64,000 nt of DNA, taken from assembly GCA_033721235.1 (NCBI GenBank), contig JAWWAY010000009.1, forward strand, positions 62,001-126,000. Reading direction: 5' to 3'. This document shows positions 1-8,957 of the stretch, one piece after another. The DNA comes from UBA5078 sp033721235. Its GTDB lineage: Bacteria > Pseudomonadota > Gammaproteobacteria > Pseudomonadales > Pseudohongiellaceae. The notes beneath the pieces are model-generated. The model did no database searches. It saw only the letters and a list, made by a program, of their open reading frames with translations, and had not been told where the DNA came from. The translations under genes were made by a program, and so were the position numbers. How positions within the stretch are numbered: the stretch's first letter is position 1; every line of letters starts with the position of its first letter.

Positions 1-531
1 AGAGTAGTGGACAAATTTAGAGCGTTTATCGAAAAAGGCGCTATCGTATTCATCAGCTTCCACTACGAAGAAAGGAGACTCGCCGATACTGGCGGAGCTA
101 GGAAAGTTTTGAGCAACACCACCGATTAAATAGCCCGGCTGTAACCCTGCATAGGTCAGAATCCAGGCTAGCATCGAACTGGTACTAGTCTTGCCATGAG
201 TTCCAGCCACAGCTAATACCCAACGTTGTTTGAGTACATAGCGGGCTAACCATTCTGGTCCCGAGCAATATTCCAGCCCTTGCTCTAGGACATATTCCAC
301 CGCTTCATTGCCCCGGGACATCGCATTGCCGATGACCACTAAGTCAGGATGGGGCTGCAGATGAGAAGAGCAGAAACCTTCCTGCAAGACAATGCCCTGC
401 TCCTCTAGCTGAGTACTCATGGGGGGGTAAACATTGGCATCGGAGCCGCTAACGGTATGGCCTAATTGTTTAGCCAACACCGCCAGACTACCCATGAATG
501 TGCCACAAATCCCCAAAATATGAATATGCAT
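1..531 (-). CDS. mpl: UDP-N-acetylmuramate:L-Ala-gamma-D-Glu-meso-DAP ligase, 5' part
   Basis: Only the first 177 codons lie in the window; the frame stays open to base 1, so the C-terminal part is off the left edge. The protein starts MHIHILGICGTFMGSLAVLA and carries the Mur-ligase P-loop AGTHGKTSTSSML near residue 110, followed by a GVAQNF stretch and an EADEYD metal/ATP motif. Mpl joins recycled murein tripeptide to UDP-MurNAc in the cytosol. The MHIHILGICGT start with GSLA is typical of Mpl rather than MurC. The gene diverges from the reading frame at 660. The ATG at 531 is the only sensible start. Confidence 0.9.
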   Translation of the reverse strand, partial: MHIHILGICGTFMGSLAVLAKQLGHTVSGSDANVYPPMSTQLEEQGIVLQEGFCSSHLQPHPDLVVIGNAMSRGNEAVEYVLEQGLEYCSGPEWLARYVLKQRWVLAVAGTHGKTSTSSMLAWILTYAGLQPGYLIGGVAQNFPSSASIGESPFFVVEADEYDSAFFDKRSKFVHYS

Positions 532-659
532 TATTCGATTCCTAATTTTTCGGCTCGTGGAGCATCCTAATGAACCTAAGCGCTCTCATTGTCTCAAATA
601 AGACTGTACAGTAACATCCTAATCAGGGTCTTCAAGCTCAAGCAATTTATCAGGACATC

Positions 660-1229
660 ATGGAAAATTTTTGGGATTACTCAGTGCGCGTCTACGCAAC
701 ACATGATGTCAGCAACCACTGCTTACAGCTTCAAGATAGTTTTGGCTTTGACGTGAATCTAATTCTTTTTTGTTGCTGGCACGCCAGCACTCGCGCAGAG
801 CTAGACCCAGTAGTGCTGCATAGAGCCTGCGAACTAAGCGCCATCTGGTCTAAGGAGCTTGTAAAGCCCATGCGCCGCGCAAGACGCTGGATGAAAGCGC
901 CAGCCTCACAGCTCGTGCTCCCCCCATCCGAGCAAATCCAAGAGCAGTGGCAACAGCTACGTCAACAGATCAAGAAAGTGGAGCTACAGGCTGAGATGCT
1001 GCAAGAGAACATGCTGGAATCACTGGTAAGCTCGCAAGGCAGAGACATTAGTCTGGAAGAGGCAAGCTATTGCTGCATTCAAAATTGGAAGAAGCTAGCC
1101 ATTTGGTGCGCCATATCCATTACCGAGGAGCTAGCTGAAGTTTTGAAGAAGCTACTCTTGAGTGTGATACCGGATACCCCTGTTCAACAAAGCACCATCA
1201 AGGAATTGCTCATCGCCCCACTACAATAG
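660..1229 (+). CDS. TIGR02444 (DUF2390) family protein
   Basis: A 189-residue soluble protein without signal peptide. The N-terminus has the family pattern: FWDYSVRVYA, then CLQLQDSFGFDVNLILFCCW and a later RRARRWMKAP basic stretch. The middle (about residues 95-115) is Gln/Glu-rich and probably helical. An AGGA sits 7 bases before the ATG. The gene is transcribed away from mpl and converges on ubiX, the two stop codons being 9 bases apart. The family is found across pseudomonads and relatives and its function is unknown; I assign it on remembered motif pattern only. Confidence 0.75.
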   Translation: MENFWDYSVRVYATHDVSNHCLQLQDSFGFDVNLILFCCWHASTRAELDPVVLHRACELSAIWSKELVKPMRRARRWMKAPASQLVLPPSEQIQEQWQQLRQQIKKVELQAEMLQENMLESLVSSQGRDISLEEASYCCIQNWKKLAIWCAISITEELAEVLKKLLLSVIPDTPVQQSTIKELLIAPLQ

Positions 1230-1238
1230 TAGCCGCCC

Positions 1239-1817
1239 CTAGGACGATGACTTTTTAGATACACCCTGCCAACGCTTCACAACGCCTGCATCAATATCGA
1301 ACAAGTCCAGCACTCGGCCGACACTATGGTCAATAAGCTCATCCACCGTCTTCGGCTTGATATATAAGGCGGGCATGGGCGGCGCAATCAAAGCACCTAG
1401 CTGTGCAGCTTTTAGCAATAGCTCGCAGTGTCCTACGTGCAAGGGAGTCTCTCTAGGCATTAACACGAGGCGGCGCCGCTCTTTCAGCACGACATCTGCC
1501 GCTCGAATCAGGAGATTATCGGCATAGGAATGGACTATCCCCGACAGAGTCTTCATCGAACACGGCGCGACAATCATGCCATCAGTGCGAAAAGAGCCAC
1601 TCGAAATAGAGGCAGCCATATCATTATGAGAATGAACGACATCGGCCAAGGCAAGAACCTCTTTCAACTGCCAGTCTGTCTCGATGGCGATGTTCATTTT
1701 CGCCGAGGGCGACAAAATGAGGTGAGTCTCCACTTCCGGTATGTTTTTTAAAACCTCCAGCAAACGAATACCGTAGATGAGCCCACTCGCTCCAGACATA
1801 CCGATCGTAATTCTCAT
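1239..1817 (-). CDS. ubiX: UbiX-type flavin prenyltransferase
   Basis: A 192-residue flavoprotein of the UbiX/Pad1 family. It makes prenylated FMN, the cofactor of UbiD-type decarboxylases, from FMN and dimethylallyl phosphate. Visible motifs are the N-terminal GMSGASGLIYGIRLL, SSGSFRTDGMIVAPCSMKT in the middle, and RRRLVLMPRETPLH. Length is normal for the family. A GGAG lies about 12 bases before the ATG. No ubiD is in the window, so the partner must be elsewhere. In many relatives ubiX sits directly beside mpl; here the TIGR02444 gene is between them. Confidence 0.9.
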   Translation of the reverse strand: MRITIGMSGASGLIYGIRLLEVLKNIPEVETHLILSPSAKMNIAIETDWQLKEVLALADVVHSHNDMAASISSGSFRTDGMIVAPCSMKTLSGIVHSYADNLLIRAADVVLKERRRLVLMPRETPLHVGHCELLLKAAQLGALIAPPMPALYIKPKTVDELIDHSVGRVLDLFDIDAGVVKRWQGVSKKSSS

Positions 1818-2003
1818 AACACTTTTAACTCCTAATCATACTTGCCCCCAGAGAGGACGCTAGGATTGCTAATTTATAGACTGCCCTATTCAAGTGCAAT
1901 GTTTAATCGTCACCGGCTTATCAGTAGGTCGTTGCCATGCAATTAGGCAACGGGGTAACATCCCCCTATCTTTCCCATTTTAAAAAAAGCAGGTTATCTC
2001 TTC

Positions 2004-3263
2004 ATGGCCAAAGCAAACCTATTCTACGCCCAGTCAGGCGGAGTAACGTCAGTCATCAACGCCAGTGCTTGCGGTGTTATCGAAACCGCCCGACAAAACA
2101 AAGACAAGATTGGCAAGGTTTACGCTGGCCGCAATGGCATCATTGGCGCCTTGCGCGAAGAACTGATCGATACTAGTAAAGAATCAGCATCGACAATCGC
2201 CGCCTTGCGTCATACCCCAGCCGGCGCCTTTGGTTCCTGTCGCTACAAGCTCAAGAGCTTCGAAGAAAATCGTAAAGAATACGAAAGACTATTAGAGGTT
2301 TTCAAAGCACATAATATCCGTTACTTCCTCTACAACGGGGGCGGCGACTCGCAAGACACGGCGAATAAAGTGGCCCAGCTAAGTATTGCTCAAGGTTTTC
2401 CTATTCAATGTATTGGCGTTCCAAAGACTGTCGACAACGACCTGCCTATCACCGACAACTGCCCCGGCTTTGGGTCTGTTGCTAAATATGTTGCCGTCTC
2501 GATTCGCGAGGCTGGGCTAGACGTTGCATCGATGTGTGAAAGCTCCACAAAAGTGTTTGTGATGGAAGTGATGGGGCGTCACGCAGGCTGGATAGCAGGT
2601 GCCGCAGGCTTAGCAGCAGAGCAAGAAGGCGACGCTCCTCATATCATTTTATTCCCAGAAATTGCATTCAATAAAGACAAATTTTTGAAGAAAGTGAAAA
2701 GCTGCGTAAAGAAATTCGGTTATTGTGCCGTCGTTGTCTCCGAGGGAGCGCAAAACAAAGACGGCAGCTTTCTCGCAGATGCCGGTGGTAAGGACGCCTT
2801 CGGCCATACTCAACTTGGCGGCGTTGCCCCATTCGTGGCAGAGATGGTGAAGTCTGAGTTAGGCTATAAATATCACTGGGCCGTATCGGATTATCTCCAG
2901 CGTGCCGCTAGGCATATTGCCTCGGCAACCGATGTGGAACAGGCCTATGCTATGGGCAAAAGCGCAGTCGAGTTTGCGCTAGCGGGCAAAAATGCAGTAA
3001 TGCCCACAATTGTCCGTAATCCTACCAAACGCTATAGCTGGTCTGTAGGCGAAGCAAAACTGGCCGATGTCGCCAATGTAGAAAAACCAATGCCTCGCAA
3101 ATACATCACTCGCGATGGCTTTAATATTACTGACGAGGCGAAAGAGTACTTTGCCCCACTCATTCAGGGCGAAGATTACCCACCTTATAAAAACGGCATC
3201 CCACAGTATGCTCGCCTAAAAAAGGTATTGGTTCCTAAAAAGCTAAAAGCTTGGAAAGATTAG
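2004..3263 (+). CDS. pfp: Diphosphate--fructose-6-phosphate 1-phosphotransferase (PPi-type PFK)
   Basis: A 419-residue phosphofructokinase. Donor choice can be read from two places. The GGDGS of ATP enzymes is replaced by GGGDS (Asp115), and the PGT(I/V)DND loop reads PKTVDND with Lys141. An acidic residue and a Lys at these positions block ATP and favour pyrophosphate in characterised PPi-PFKs. MGRHAGW follows further on. The reaction is reversible, so the enzyme can serve glycolysis and gluconeogenesis. An AGCAGG lies 10 bases before the ATG. The gene stands alone and ends in a hairpin shared with pdxH. Confidence 0.88.
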   Translation: MAKANLFYAQSGGVTSVINASACGVIETARQNKDKIGKVYAGRNGIIGALREELIDTSKESASTIAALRHTPAGAFGSCRYKLKSFEENRKEYERLLEVFKAHNIRYFLYNGGGDSQDTANKVAQLSIAQGFPIQCIGVPKTVDNDLPITDNCPGFGSVAKYVAVSIREAGLDVASMCESSTKVFVMEVMGRHAGWIAGAAGLAAEQEGDAPHIILFPEIAFNKDKFLKKVKSCVKKFGYCAVVVSEGAQNKDGSFLADAGGKDAFGHTQLGGVAPFVAEMVKSELGYKYHWAVSDYLQRAARHIASATDVEQAYAMGKSAVEFALAGKNAVMPTIVRNPTKRYSWSVGEAKLADVANVEKPMPRKYITRDGFNITDEAKEYFAPLIQGEDYPPYKNGIPQYARLKKVLVPKKLKAWKD

Positions 3264-3274
3264 TACGCGATGAT

Positions 3275-3297
3275 TAGGCCCTAGACTCTAGGGCCTA
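3275..3297. terminator. Hairpin between converging pfp and pdxH
   Basis: A perfect 9-bp inverted repeat, TAGGCCCTA, loop GACTC, TAGGGCCTA, fills the 39-base gap between two converging stop codons. There is no long T-run on either side, so I call it a probable bidirectional terminator by position and symmetry rather than by a complete intrinsic-terminator signature. Confidence 0.55.
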
Positions 3298-3302
3298 GTG
3301 AT

Positions 3303-3941
3303 TTAGGGCGCTAAGCGGCGAGCCTGCCACGTCCCATCTTCGCAACGTTGATACTGGAAGCGATCATGCAAGCGATGAGCACCCCCTTGCCAAAACTCGA
3401 TCTCATTGGGCACCACTCGATAGCCACCCCAGGCGGGAGGCAAGGGAATCGACTGCCCAGCATACTGCGCTTTAAGCTCATTGAATTTCGCGATCAGCTT
3501 ATCCTTACCGTCCAGTTGCTGACTTTGTGCCGATGCTAAGGCCGCCAGCTGACTCTCTAGCGGACGAGAACTAAAGTATTGCTGAGACTCCTGCTCCGTC
3601 ACCTTATGCGCGACACCGCAAATGCTGACCTGACGCTCAATACTGTGCCAAGGAAAGTGCAGGCTAACCTTAGCATTGCCGGCAATTTCTCTTCCCTTGC
3701 GCGAGTCGTAGTTGGTAAAAAATACAAAGCCTTTCTCATCGACAGATTTTAACAGCACGATTCGCTGGCTTGGTTGTCCGTTGGAATCAACGCTGGCAAC
3801 GCTCATGGCATTGGCATCGAGAAGCTCCATATCCAAGGCTTCCTGCATCCAGCGAGAGAATAAATCTATAGGGTTAGGCGTCAGATCGCGCTCGTTCAAA
3901 CCACCTTTCAAGTATTCACGTCTATGAGCATTTAAATCCAT
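3303..3941 (-). CDS. pdxH: Pyridoxamine 5'-phosphate oxidase
   Basis: A 212-residue FMN enzyme that oxidises pyridoxine/pyridoxamine 5'-phosphate to PLP. Family blocks are present in order: REYLKGGL, QRIVLLKSVDEKGFVFFTNY, SRKGREI, ERQVSICG, YFSSRPLESQLAALAS, the FWQGGAHRLHDR region, and the terminal RRLAP. An AGGA six bases before the ATG supports the start. The window also carries pdxJ about 6 kb away, so both ends of the DXP-dependent B6 route are here though not in one operon. Confidence 0.95.
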   Translation of the reverse strand: MDLNAHRREYLKGGLNERDLTPNPIDLFSRWMQEALDMELLDANAMSVASVDSNGQPSQRIVLLKSVDEKGFVFFTNYDSRKGREIAGNAKVSLHFPWHSIERQVSICGVAHKVTEQESQQYFSSRPLESQLAALASAQSQQLDGKDKLIAKFNELKAQYAGQSIPLPPAWGGYRVVPNEIEFWQGGAHRLHDRFQYQRCEDGTWQARRLAP

Positions 3942-3969
3942 ATTAATTCCTAAAAACCACCCTCAAGTG

Positions 3970-4602
3970 TTATCGAACGAACTCGCCATACTCCCAGACT
4001 TGCTTGCGAATAGAGCCTCTGGGATAAACAAACGTGCCGGGGCCGTGCTTGTCATTGGCAAAAAAACCACCGATATATTTCTGCCCGTCAGGCCAACGGT
4101 AAGTGCCTTGGCCGTGGTATAAGTCGTTTTTAAACTCGCCCGTGTAATTCTCGACATTTTCCGACAACCAATGTTCAGAATATTTATTAGGCGTCCAATC
4201 GCTTACCCCAAAGAAGTAACTGCCACGGCCTTCACGCTTATCGTTCTTCCACTGCCCGATATATAAATTACCCTGTCCGTTGAAATAAGTGCCACGCCCA
4301 CTGCGCTTGCCATTGTCCCAATTCCCTTCGTAATAGGCTCTCTGGGTGACGGTAAGCATCTCGGTGAGCGTCCCGTTGCCATGGTATTTTCCGTCTTTAA
4401 ATTCGCCGCGATAGGTGTTCTCACCCACATTGGTTTTGATGCTCAAGACACCATATCCATTCTCACAATCGCCATACGTGCACTCGCGGCTCAGCTCGCG
4501 TATCTCAACTGCCGGCACATTCAATTGAGACCAGACAGCACTAGAAAATAACAAGCCAATAAGCAGCGCGCCGTGACAGCTTATTTTTCGCCAATTATTC
4601 AT
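3970..4602 (-). CDS. Exported MORN-repeat protein
   Basis: A 210-residue protein with a signal peptide (hydrophobic GALLIGLLFSSAVWS at about 11-25) followed by five MORN-type repeats. Examples are YRGEFKDGKYHGNGTL, YYEGNWDNGKRSGRG, YIGQWKNDKREGRG, YTGEFKNDLYHGQG and YIGGFFANDKHGPG. A Cys pair (CTYGDC) lies just after the signal region. MORN repeats form beta-hairpin ladders that bind lipids or proteins; a specific function cannot be read here. The gene stands between pdxH and the FtsX exporter on the same strand, 86 bases after the exporter's position, and may be independently expressed. Confidence 0.75.
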   Translation of the reverse strand: MNNWRKISCHGALLIGLLFSSAVWSQLNVPAVEIRELSRECTYGDCENGYGVLSIKTNVGENTYRGEFKDGKYHGNGTLTEMLTVTQRAYYEGNWDNGKRSGRGTYFNGQGNLYIGQWKNDKREGRGSYFFGVSDWTPNKYSEHWLSENVENYTGEFKNDLYHGQGTYRWPDGQKYIGGFFANDKHGPGTFVYPRGSIRKQVWEYGEFVR

Positions 4603-4688
4603 TGTGTTTGCCTCTACGCTTAAAGCGATTGGTTTCTTAGTCAGTTATTGGGGCGCTCGGATACAATCACAAGCCCCCTTCGAAAGAC

Positions 4689-7316
4689 TTAAGCGATGTG
4701 ACGCAGAACGGTAATAGGACTGGTATTAACAACCCGCTTGGTCGCCATAAGCCCTAAGACAGCTATGATTATAGTGCCTATCAAGGGCCCTGCTGCCCAT
4801 ACCCAATAATGCGGGCTGAACTCTTGCCCAAAAACATTGGTCTGTAAATAGTACAGACTCGCTTCTGCCCCTACCGTTGCGATTACGCCCGCCAGTAGTC
4901 CAATACTAGCAAACTCTATCGCCAAACTGGATAAAATCAGTTTGCGACTGGCGCCAAGGGTGCGCAGTATAGCATTCTCTCTAAAGCGCTCATCCAAAGT
5001 GGCAGTCACACAGGCCAAGAGGACCAGTGCGCCGCAGGCAAGAACTAAATAGGCAATCAACTCGATGGCCGAGCTAACCTGGGCAATAATCGTCTGAATT
5101 TGTTCTATGAGCGCATCAATCTCAATAATAACGATGGTTGGAAAGGCGCGAAGCAAATCGTTCACCAGCGCTTTTTCCTCCTGCTCGAGTAGCGCCGTGG
5201 ACAAATAGGTACCCCCTAGGCTGTCGAGCGTCCCCGGGGAAAAGATAATAAAGAAGTTCGGCTGCATGGTATCCCAGCGTACGCTGCGCAAACTGGCCAC
5301 CTCGGCCTCAATAAGCTGGCCTTGACCAACATCAAACTCAATTATATCCCCTAGCTGCGCCCCTAAACGCTCAGCATAGTCATCTTCCAGCGACACAAAA
5401 CCTGGCCTAGGACTTTCGTCCCACCAAGTGCCAGCAACAAGCTCATTATCATTAGGGAGTGCCTGCACCCAAGTCACTTGTCTATTACTCACTCGACGCG
5501 AACCACTCTCTCCCTCACTCTCCTCCTGTTCAATAGCGCCGCCTGACCCACTTTGATCTGCCGCATTCTCTGTAACGCTGCGCTGATCATCCTCCATCCA
5601 CACCGGAGTTGGCGTTTCGCCATTGATACGTGTCACTCCAACACTCATCATAGGGAAGAATTGATTAGGCTCTATACCATTGCTGATGAAGAAGTCCTCA
5701 ATACCGGCCACCTGATCCCTTGTAACATTCATCATAAAGTGGTTTGGCGTATTCTCGGGCAGCTGAGCCTGCCAGTCGTCAATAAGATCGGTGCGCAATA
5801 AGGCAAGTATGAGCAAGGACATAATGGTTAAAGAAAACACTAATACCTGTAGCACATTTTGTTTGCGGCGCCTTCTGGCGGCAGACATGGCTAGCTTCCA
5901 AGCACTGCCAGCCTTCATGCCAACCGATGTACCAGAACGCAATAACACCCAAGATAATAAGGACAAAATAGCCACGATACCCGAAACGGCAAACACTAAA
6001 ATGCTAGTTAGTACGACGTCTTCGCTATACCAAAGAATTAGCACAAGAGAGCCAATGAGACCGATGCCATAAGGTAGTCTGGCACTAAGACTATTGGCAT
6101 CTAGGTCCTTACGAAGGACGCGCAGCGGAGAAGTATTGCGCAGTGCCAATAGCGGAGGTAAAGCGAAGGATAAGAGGCATATTATCGCTGTCATAGACCC
6201 AATGATGAATGGCGCGACACCTGCTGCGGGCAAGTCTATTTCCAGCACCGCACTAAGGGCTTGAAGAATAAGACCGTGTATCACCCAACCTAGCATCGAG
6301 CCAATGACGATAGCAGCCAGCACCAATAGCACCTGTATGCTCAGGTAGATGGCCATAATTTGCGAGGAGGAACAACCAAGAGTCTTTAGAATAGCAACAT
6401 AGTCGAAATGCCTCTCGCTATAACGGCGCGCTGTGAGGGCGATAGCGACACCCGCCAAGAGAACCGCGAAAAGGCTACCCAGTAGCAGAAAGCTTTCCGC
6501 TCGATCTAAAGCTTCACTGACCTCGGCGCTCTCTTCGCGCACATCGCGAAGGCGAAACTCGCCATTGCTTCGCTCTTCAAGCCAAACTCCAAACTCCTCT
6601 AAGTCGTCGGTATCGCCGGCAAATAAATATCGATAGTTTACTCGGCTGCCCACTTGAATAACTTGCGTGCTTGGAACGTCCGCTATATTGAGCATCAAGC
6701 GCGGCCCGGCGTTTTCCATCATGCCGCCCTGCTGCCTGTCTGGCTCTTGAATAATCACCTTGGTGATCTGCAGTTCCGCCTCACCCACGTAGATTATATC
6801 GCCAACCTCGGCATTCAATGCAGGCAAGACCCTGGACTCTACCCACACTTCACCTTGCCCTGGCCCACCCTCAATGGGAGCACCAAGTGCATAAGCCTGC
6901 TCAGCAACCACCAACTGTCCACGCAATGGATACGCATCGCTTACCGCCTTTGCCGAGACCAGAACATTTGCAGTATCAGAAAACACCATCGACCCGAAGG
7001 CTATAGTACTCGCAGTCGCCAGACCTTGAGCCCGTGCTTGTTCCAGCCACTCCTGTGGCGCCTCACGGCGCCCTGCAAGCACGCGATCGGCTGCCAGCAT
7101 ATTAGCCGACTCCAATAACAAAGCACGCTCCAAGCGGTCTGTGAACAAGGCAATGCCGGTCACGGAGGTCACCGCCATGATTAGGGCCAATGCTAGGAGC
7201 TTAAGCTCGCCTCCACGCCAGTCGCGCCATAGCAGGCGCAAAGACAAACGCAGCAATGTCATCAGGTCTAAGCGTTGGGTTTGCGGTTTAGCTGTCTTAT
7301 TTTCGTGGCTATCCAT
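4689..7316 (-). CDS. ybbP: ABC transporter permease, FtsX/MacB type (YbbP-like)
   Basis: An 875-residue membrane protein. One transmembrane segment is near residue 40, then comes a large soluble domain, an FtsX block of several membrane helices (about 275-460), a second periplasmic domain, and a second FtsX block near the C-terminus (about 750-870, with ARKLILSSLAIEF). A low-complexity Ser/Glu/Gly stretch (about 585-600) sits in the second loop. It overlaps the ATPase gene upstream by 8 bases, so the two are translationally coupled. The YbbA-YbbP exporter next to tesA is a conserved proteobacterial arrangement; substrates are not established. Confidence 0.85.
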   Translation of the reverse strand: MDSHENKTAKPQTQRLDLMTLLRLSLRLLWRDWRGGELKLLALALIMAVTSVTGIALFTDRLERALLLESANMLAADRVLAGRREAPQEWLEQARAQGLATASTIAFGSMVFSDTANVLVSAKAVSDAYPLRGQLVVAEQAYALGAPIEGGPGQGEVWVESRVLPALNAEVGDIIYVGEAELQITKVIIQEPDRQQGGMMENAGPRLMLNIADVPSTQVIQVGSRVNYRYLFAGDTDDLEEFGVWLEERSNGEFRLRDVREESAEVSEALDRAESFLLLGSLFAVLLAGVAIALTARRYSERHFDYVAILKTLGCSSSQIMAIYLSIQVLLVLAAIVIGSMLGWVIHGLILQALSAVLEIDLPAAGVAPFIIGSMTAIICLLSFALPPLLALRNTSPLRVLRKDLDANSLSARLPYGIGLIGSLVLILWYSEDVVLTSILVFAVSGIVAILSLLSWVLLRSGTSVGMKAGSAWKLAMSAARRRRKQNVLQVLVFSLTIMSLLILALLRTDLIDDWQAQLPENTPNHFMMNVTRDQVAGIEDFFISNGIEPNQFFPMMSVGVTRINGETPTPVWMEDDQRSVTENAADQSGSGGAIEQEESEGESGSRRVSNRQVTWVQALPNDNELVAGTWWDESPRPGFVSLEDDYAERLGAQLGDIIEFDVGQGQLIEAEVASLRSVRWDTMQPNFFIIFSPGTLDSLGGTYLSTALLEQEEKALVNDLLRAFPTIVIIEIDALIEQIQTIIAQVSSAIELIAYLVLACGALVLLACVTATLDERFRENAILRTLGASRKLILSSLAIEFASIGLLAGVIATVGAEASLYYLQTNVFGQEFSPHYWVWAAGPLIGTIIIAVLGLMATKRVVNTSPITVLRHIA

Positions 7317-8025
7317 GTTCTGTTTCTGTCTCCACTAGCGAAGGCGTATTCACCTCATCGCTGACAATCTCACCGGCCACCAAGCGAACTGTGCGATGGC
7401 ACTTGTGCGCAAGGCGCTCATCATGAGTTACCAATACAAGCGTTGTGGCGTACTCTTCGTTTAGAGAAAACAGCAAATCGATCACCTTCGACCCTGTGGC
7501 ACTGTCCAGATTACCCGTTGGCTCATCGGCAAATAGAATCTTAGCCTCCGATGCGAAGGCGCGCGCTATGGCCACTCTTTGTTGCTCGCCTCCGGACAAC
7601 TGGTTTGGGTAATGATGGTAACGCTCTCCTAGTCCAACCCGCTTCAATAAAGCTGTCGCCTTCTCTTTAGCTTTGCGGTCATTCTTTAGCTCGATAGGCA
7701 ACATGACATTCTCGAGAGCCGTCAAACTGGGCAATAACTGAAAGGATTGGAACACAAAGCCAACCAGTTGGCCGCGCAATGCCGCGCGCTGCTCTTCATC
7801 TAATTCACTGAGATTATGGCCATCTAGGACCACTTGCCCCGAGCTGCCTTGGTCCAAACCGGCCATCAAACCCAGTAAGGTAGACTTACCAGAACCCGAT
7901 GCCCCCACAATGGCAACCGTATCAGCGGCTCCAATACTCAAGGAAACGCCCTTAAGAATGACGAGTTCGCCTTCGCTTGTGGGTACTCGCTTTACCAAGT
8001 CTTCAATTCTTATCATTCGGTGCAA
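7309..8025 (-). CDS. ybbA: ABC transporter ATP-binding protein (YbbA/LolD type)
   Basis: A 238-residue ATPase with all nucleotide-binding motifs: Walker A GASGSGKST, Q-loop FVFQSFQLLPSLTALENV, signature LSGGEQQRVAIARAF, Walker B ILFADEPTG, D-loop and H-loop LVTHDE. It belongs to the MacB/LolD/FtsE class that drives mechanotransmission exporters rather than pore importers. It overlaps ybbP by 8 bases and is transcribed divergently from tesA across a 233-base gap. Confidence 0.9.
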   Translation of the reverse strand: MHRMIRIEDLVKRVPTSEGELVILKGVSLSIGAADTVAIVGASGSGKSTLLGLMAGLDQGSSGQVVLDGHNLSELDEEQRAALRGQLVGFVFQSFQLLPSLTALENVMLPIELKNDRKAKEKATALLKRVGLGERYHHYPNQLSGGEQQRVAIARAFASEAKILFADEPTGNLDSATGSKVIDLLFSLNEEYATTLVLVTHDERLAHKCHRTVRLVAGEIVSDEVNTPSLVETETEHG

Positions 8026-8258
8026 TCTCGCAATTTTTCTATTAAGTTCAGGTCATTAATACGTGGCAAACCGCTTTTTCGGTTCAAATAATATCACTTA
8101 AGCACACGCAAAATAGACGGGCTCGGAAACTTTAGCCTGATTCGACCGTATATGTCGAACTAGCGGCATCAAAACGCCCATTCGCTTCCATCCGTTGAAT
8201 AAGACCGCCGGAAGCATTAAATTGCCCATACGAGACGCAAAAAGGTAAAGAAAGACTC

Positions 8259-8924
8259 ATGATCCATTATAGATTCGCCAAGACAGGCTCATTTTTGAGC
8301 CTTTTGCTATTCCTAAGCGCGCTGGCTATTGGCAAGACCCATGCCGCGCCAGAGACTGTGTTACTGGTTTTCGGGGATAGCTTAAGCGCCGCCTATCGTA
8401 TGCCGGAGCAACAAGGCTGGGTTGCGCTAATGGAGAATCGAATTGCGCAGCAACAGCTTGATATTCAAGTGATCAACACTAGCGTCAGCGGGGAGACAAC
8501 ATCAGGAGGTCTCAGCAGATTACCCGCCGCACTAAGCGCTCATCAGCCGGATATCGTTTTATTGGAGCTGGGGGGCAATGATGGACTGCGCGGGCTCCCC
8601 ATAGCGAATATGCGGCAAAATTTAGAGAAGATGGTAGAGCTAATCCAAGCCTCGGGAGCACAAGTGGTGCTGGCCGGCATTCAGATTCCACCCAACTATG
8701 GATCTCGCTATACCAAGCCTTTCGCCGCACAGTTCCCCGAGCTAGCGGAGGAGCGTGACCTGCCTCTAATTCCCTTTATTTTGGAGGGCATTATGGAAAA
8801 TCCTGAGCTGGTACAAGACGATGGGGTACATCCTACGGCAGAGGCCCAAGCCTTTGTGCTTGAAAATGTATGGCAAGTATTAGGGCCGATACTAATGGCC
8901 CAAACAAGTAAAAGCACCGGCTAA
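8259..8924 (+). CDS. tesA: Arylesterase / acyl-CoA thioesterase I / lysophospholipase L1
   Basis: A 221-residue SGNH hydrolase with a cleavable signal peptide (residues 1-29, ending THAA). The four blocks are clear: FGDSLSAAY with the nucleophile Ser, SGETTSGG, LGGNDGL, and the catalytic DGVHPTAEAQ. It acts in the periplasm on acyl esters and thioesters. An AAAGAAAG lies before the ATG. Divergence from ybbA matches many gammaproteobacteria. The stop codon lies inside the left arm of a terminator-like hairpin. Confidence 0.92.
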   Translation: MIHYRFAKTGSFLSLLLFLSALAIGKTHAAPETVLLVFGDSLSAAYRMPEQQGWVALMENRIAQQQLDIQVINTSVSGETTSGGLSRLPAALSAHQPDIVLLELGGNDGLRGLPIANMRQNLEKMVELIQASGAQVVLAGIQIPPNYGSRYTKPFAAQFPELAEERDLPLIPFILEGIMENPELVQDDGVHPTAEAQAFVLENVWQVLGPILMAQTSKSTG

Positions 8925-8942
8925 GACTCAGTAAGCCGGTGC
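8914..8942. terminator. Hairpin overlapping the tesA stop
   Basis: GCACCGGCT, an 11-base loop, then AGCCGGTGC gives a perfect 9-bp stem. The tesA TAA begins at the last base of the left arm. The hairpin sits between tesA and the converging gene at 8958, so it probably ends both transcripts. There is no long T-run. Confidence 0.55.
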
Positions 8943-8957
8943 CTGCAAGCCCAGGGC

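Noticed and set aside
28..531. MurC instead of Mpl
   Set aside because: The MHIHILGICGT start and AGTHGKTSTSSML spacing favour Mpl; MurC usually has a longer lead before HFIGIGG.
6654..7118. Long rightward open frame
   Set aside because: It lies entirely antisense to the ABC permease, with no motif or ribosome site.
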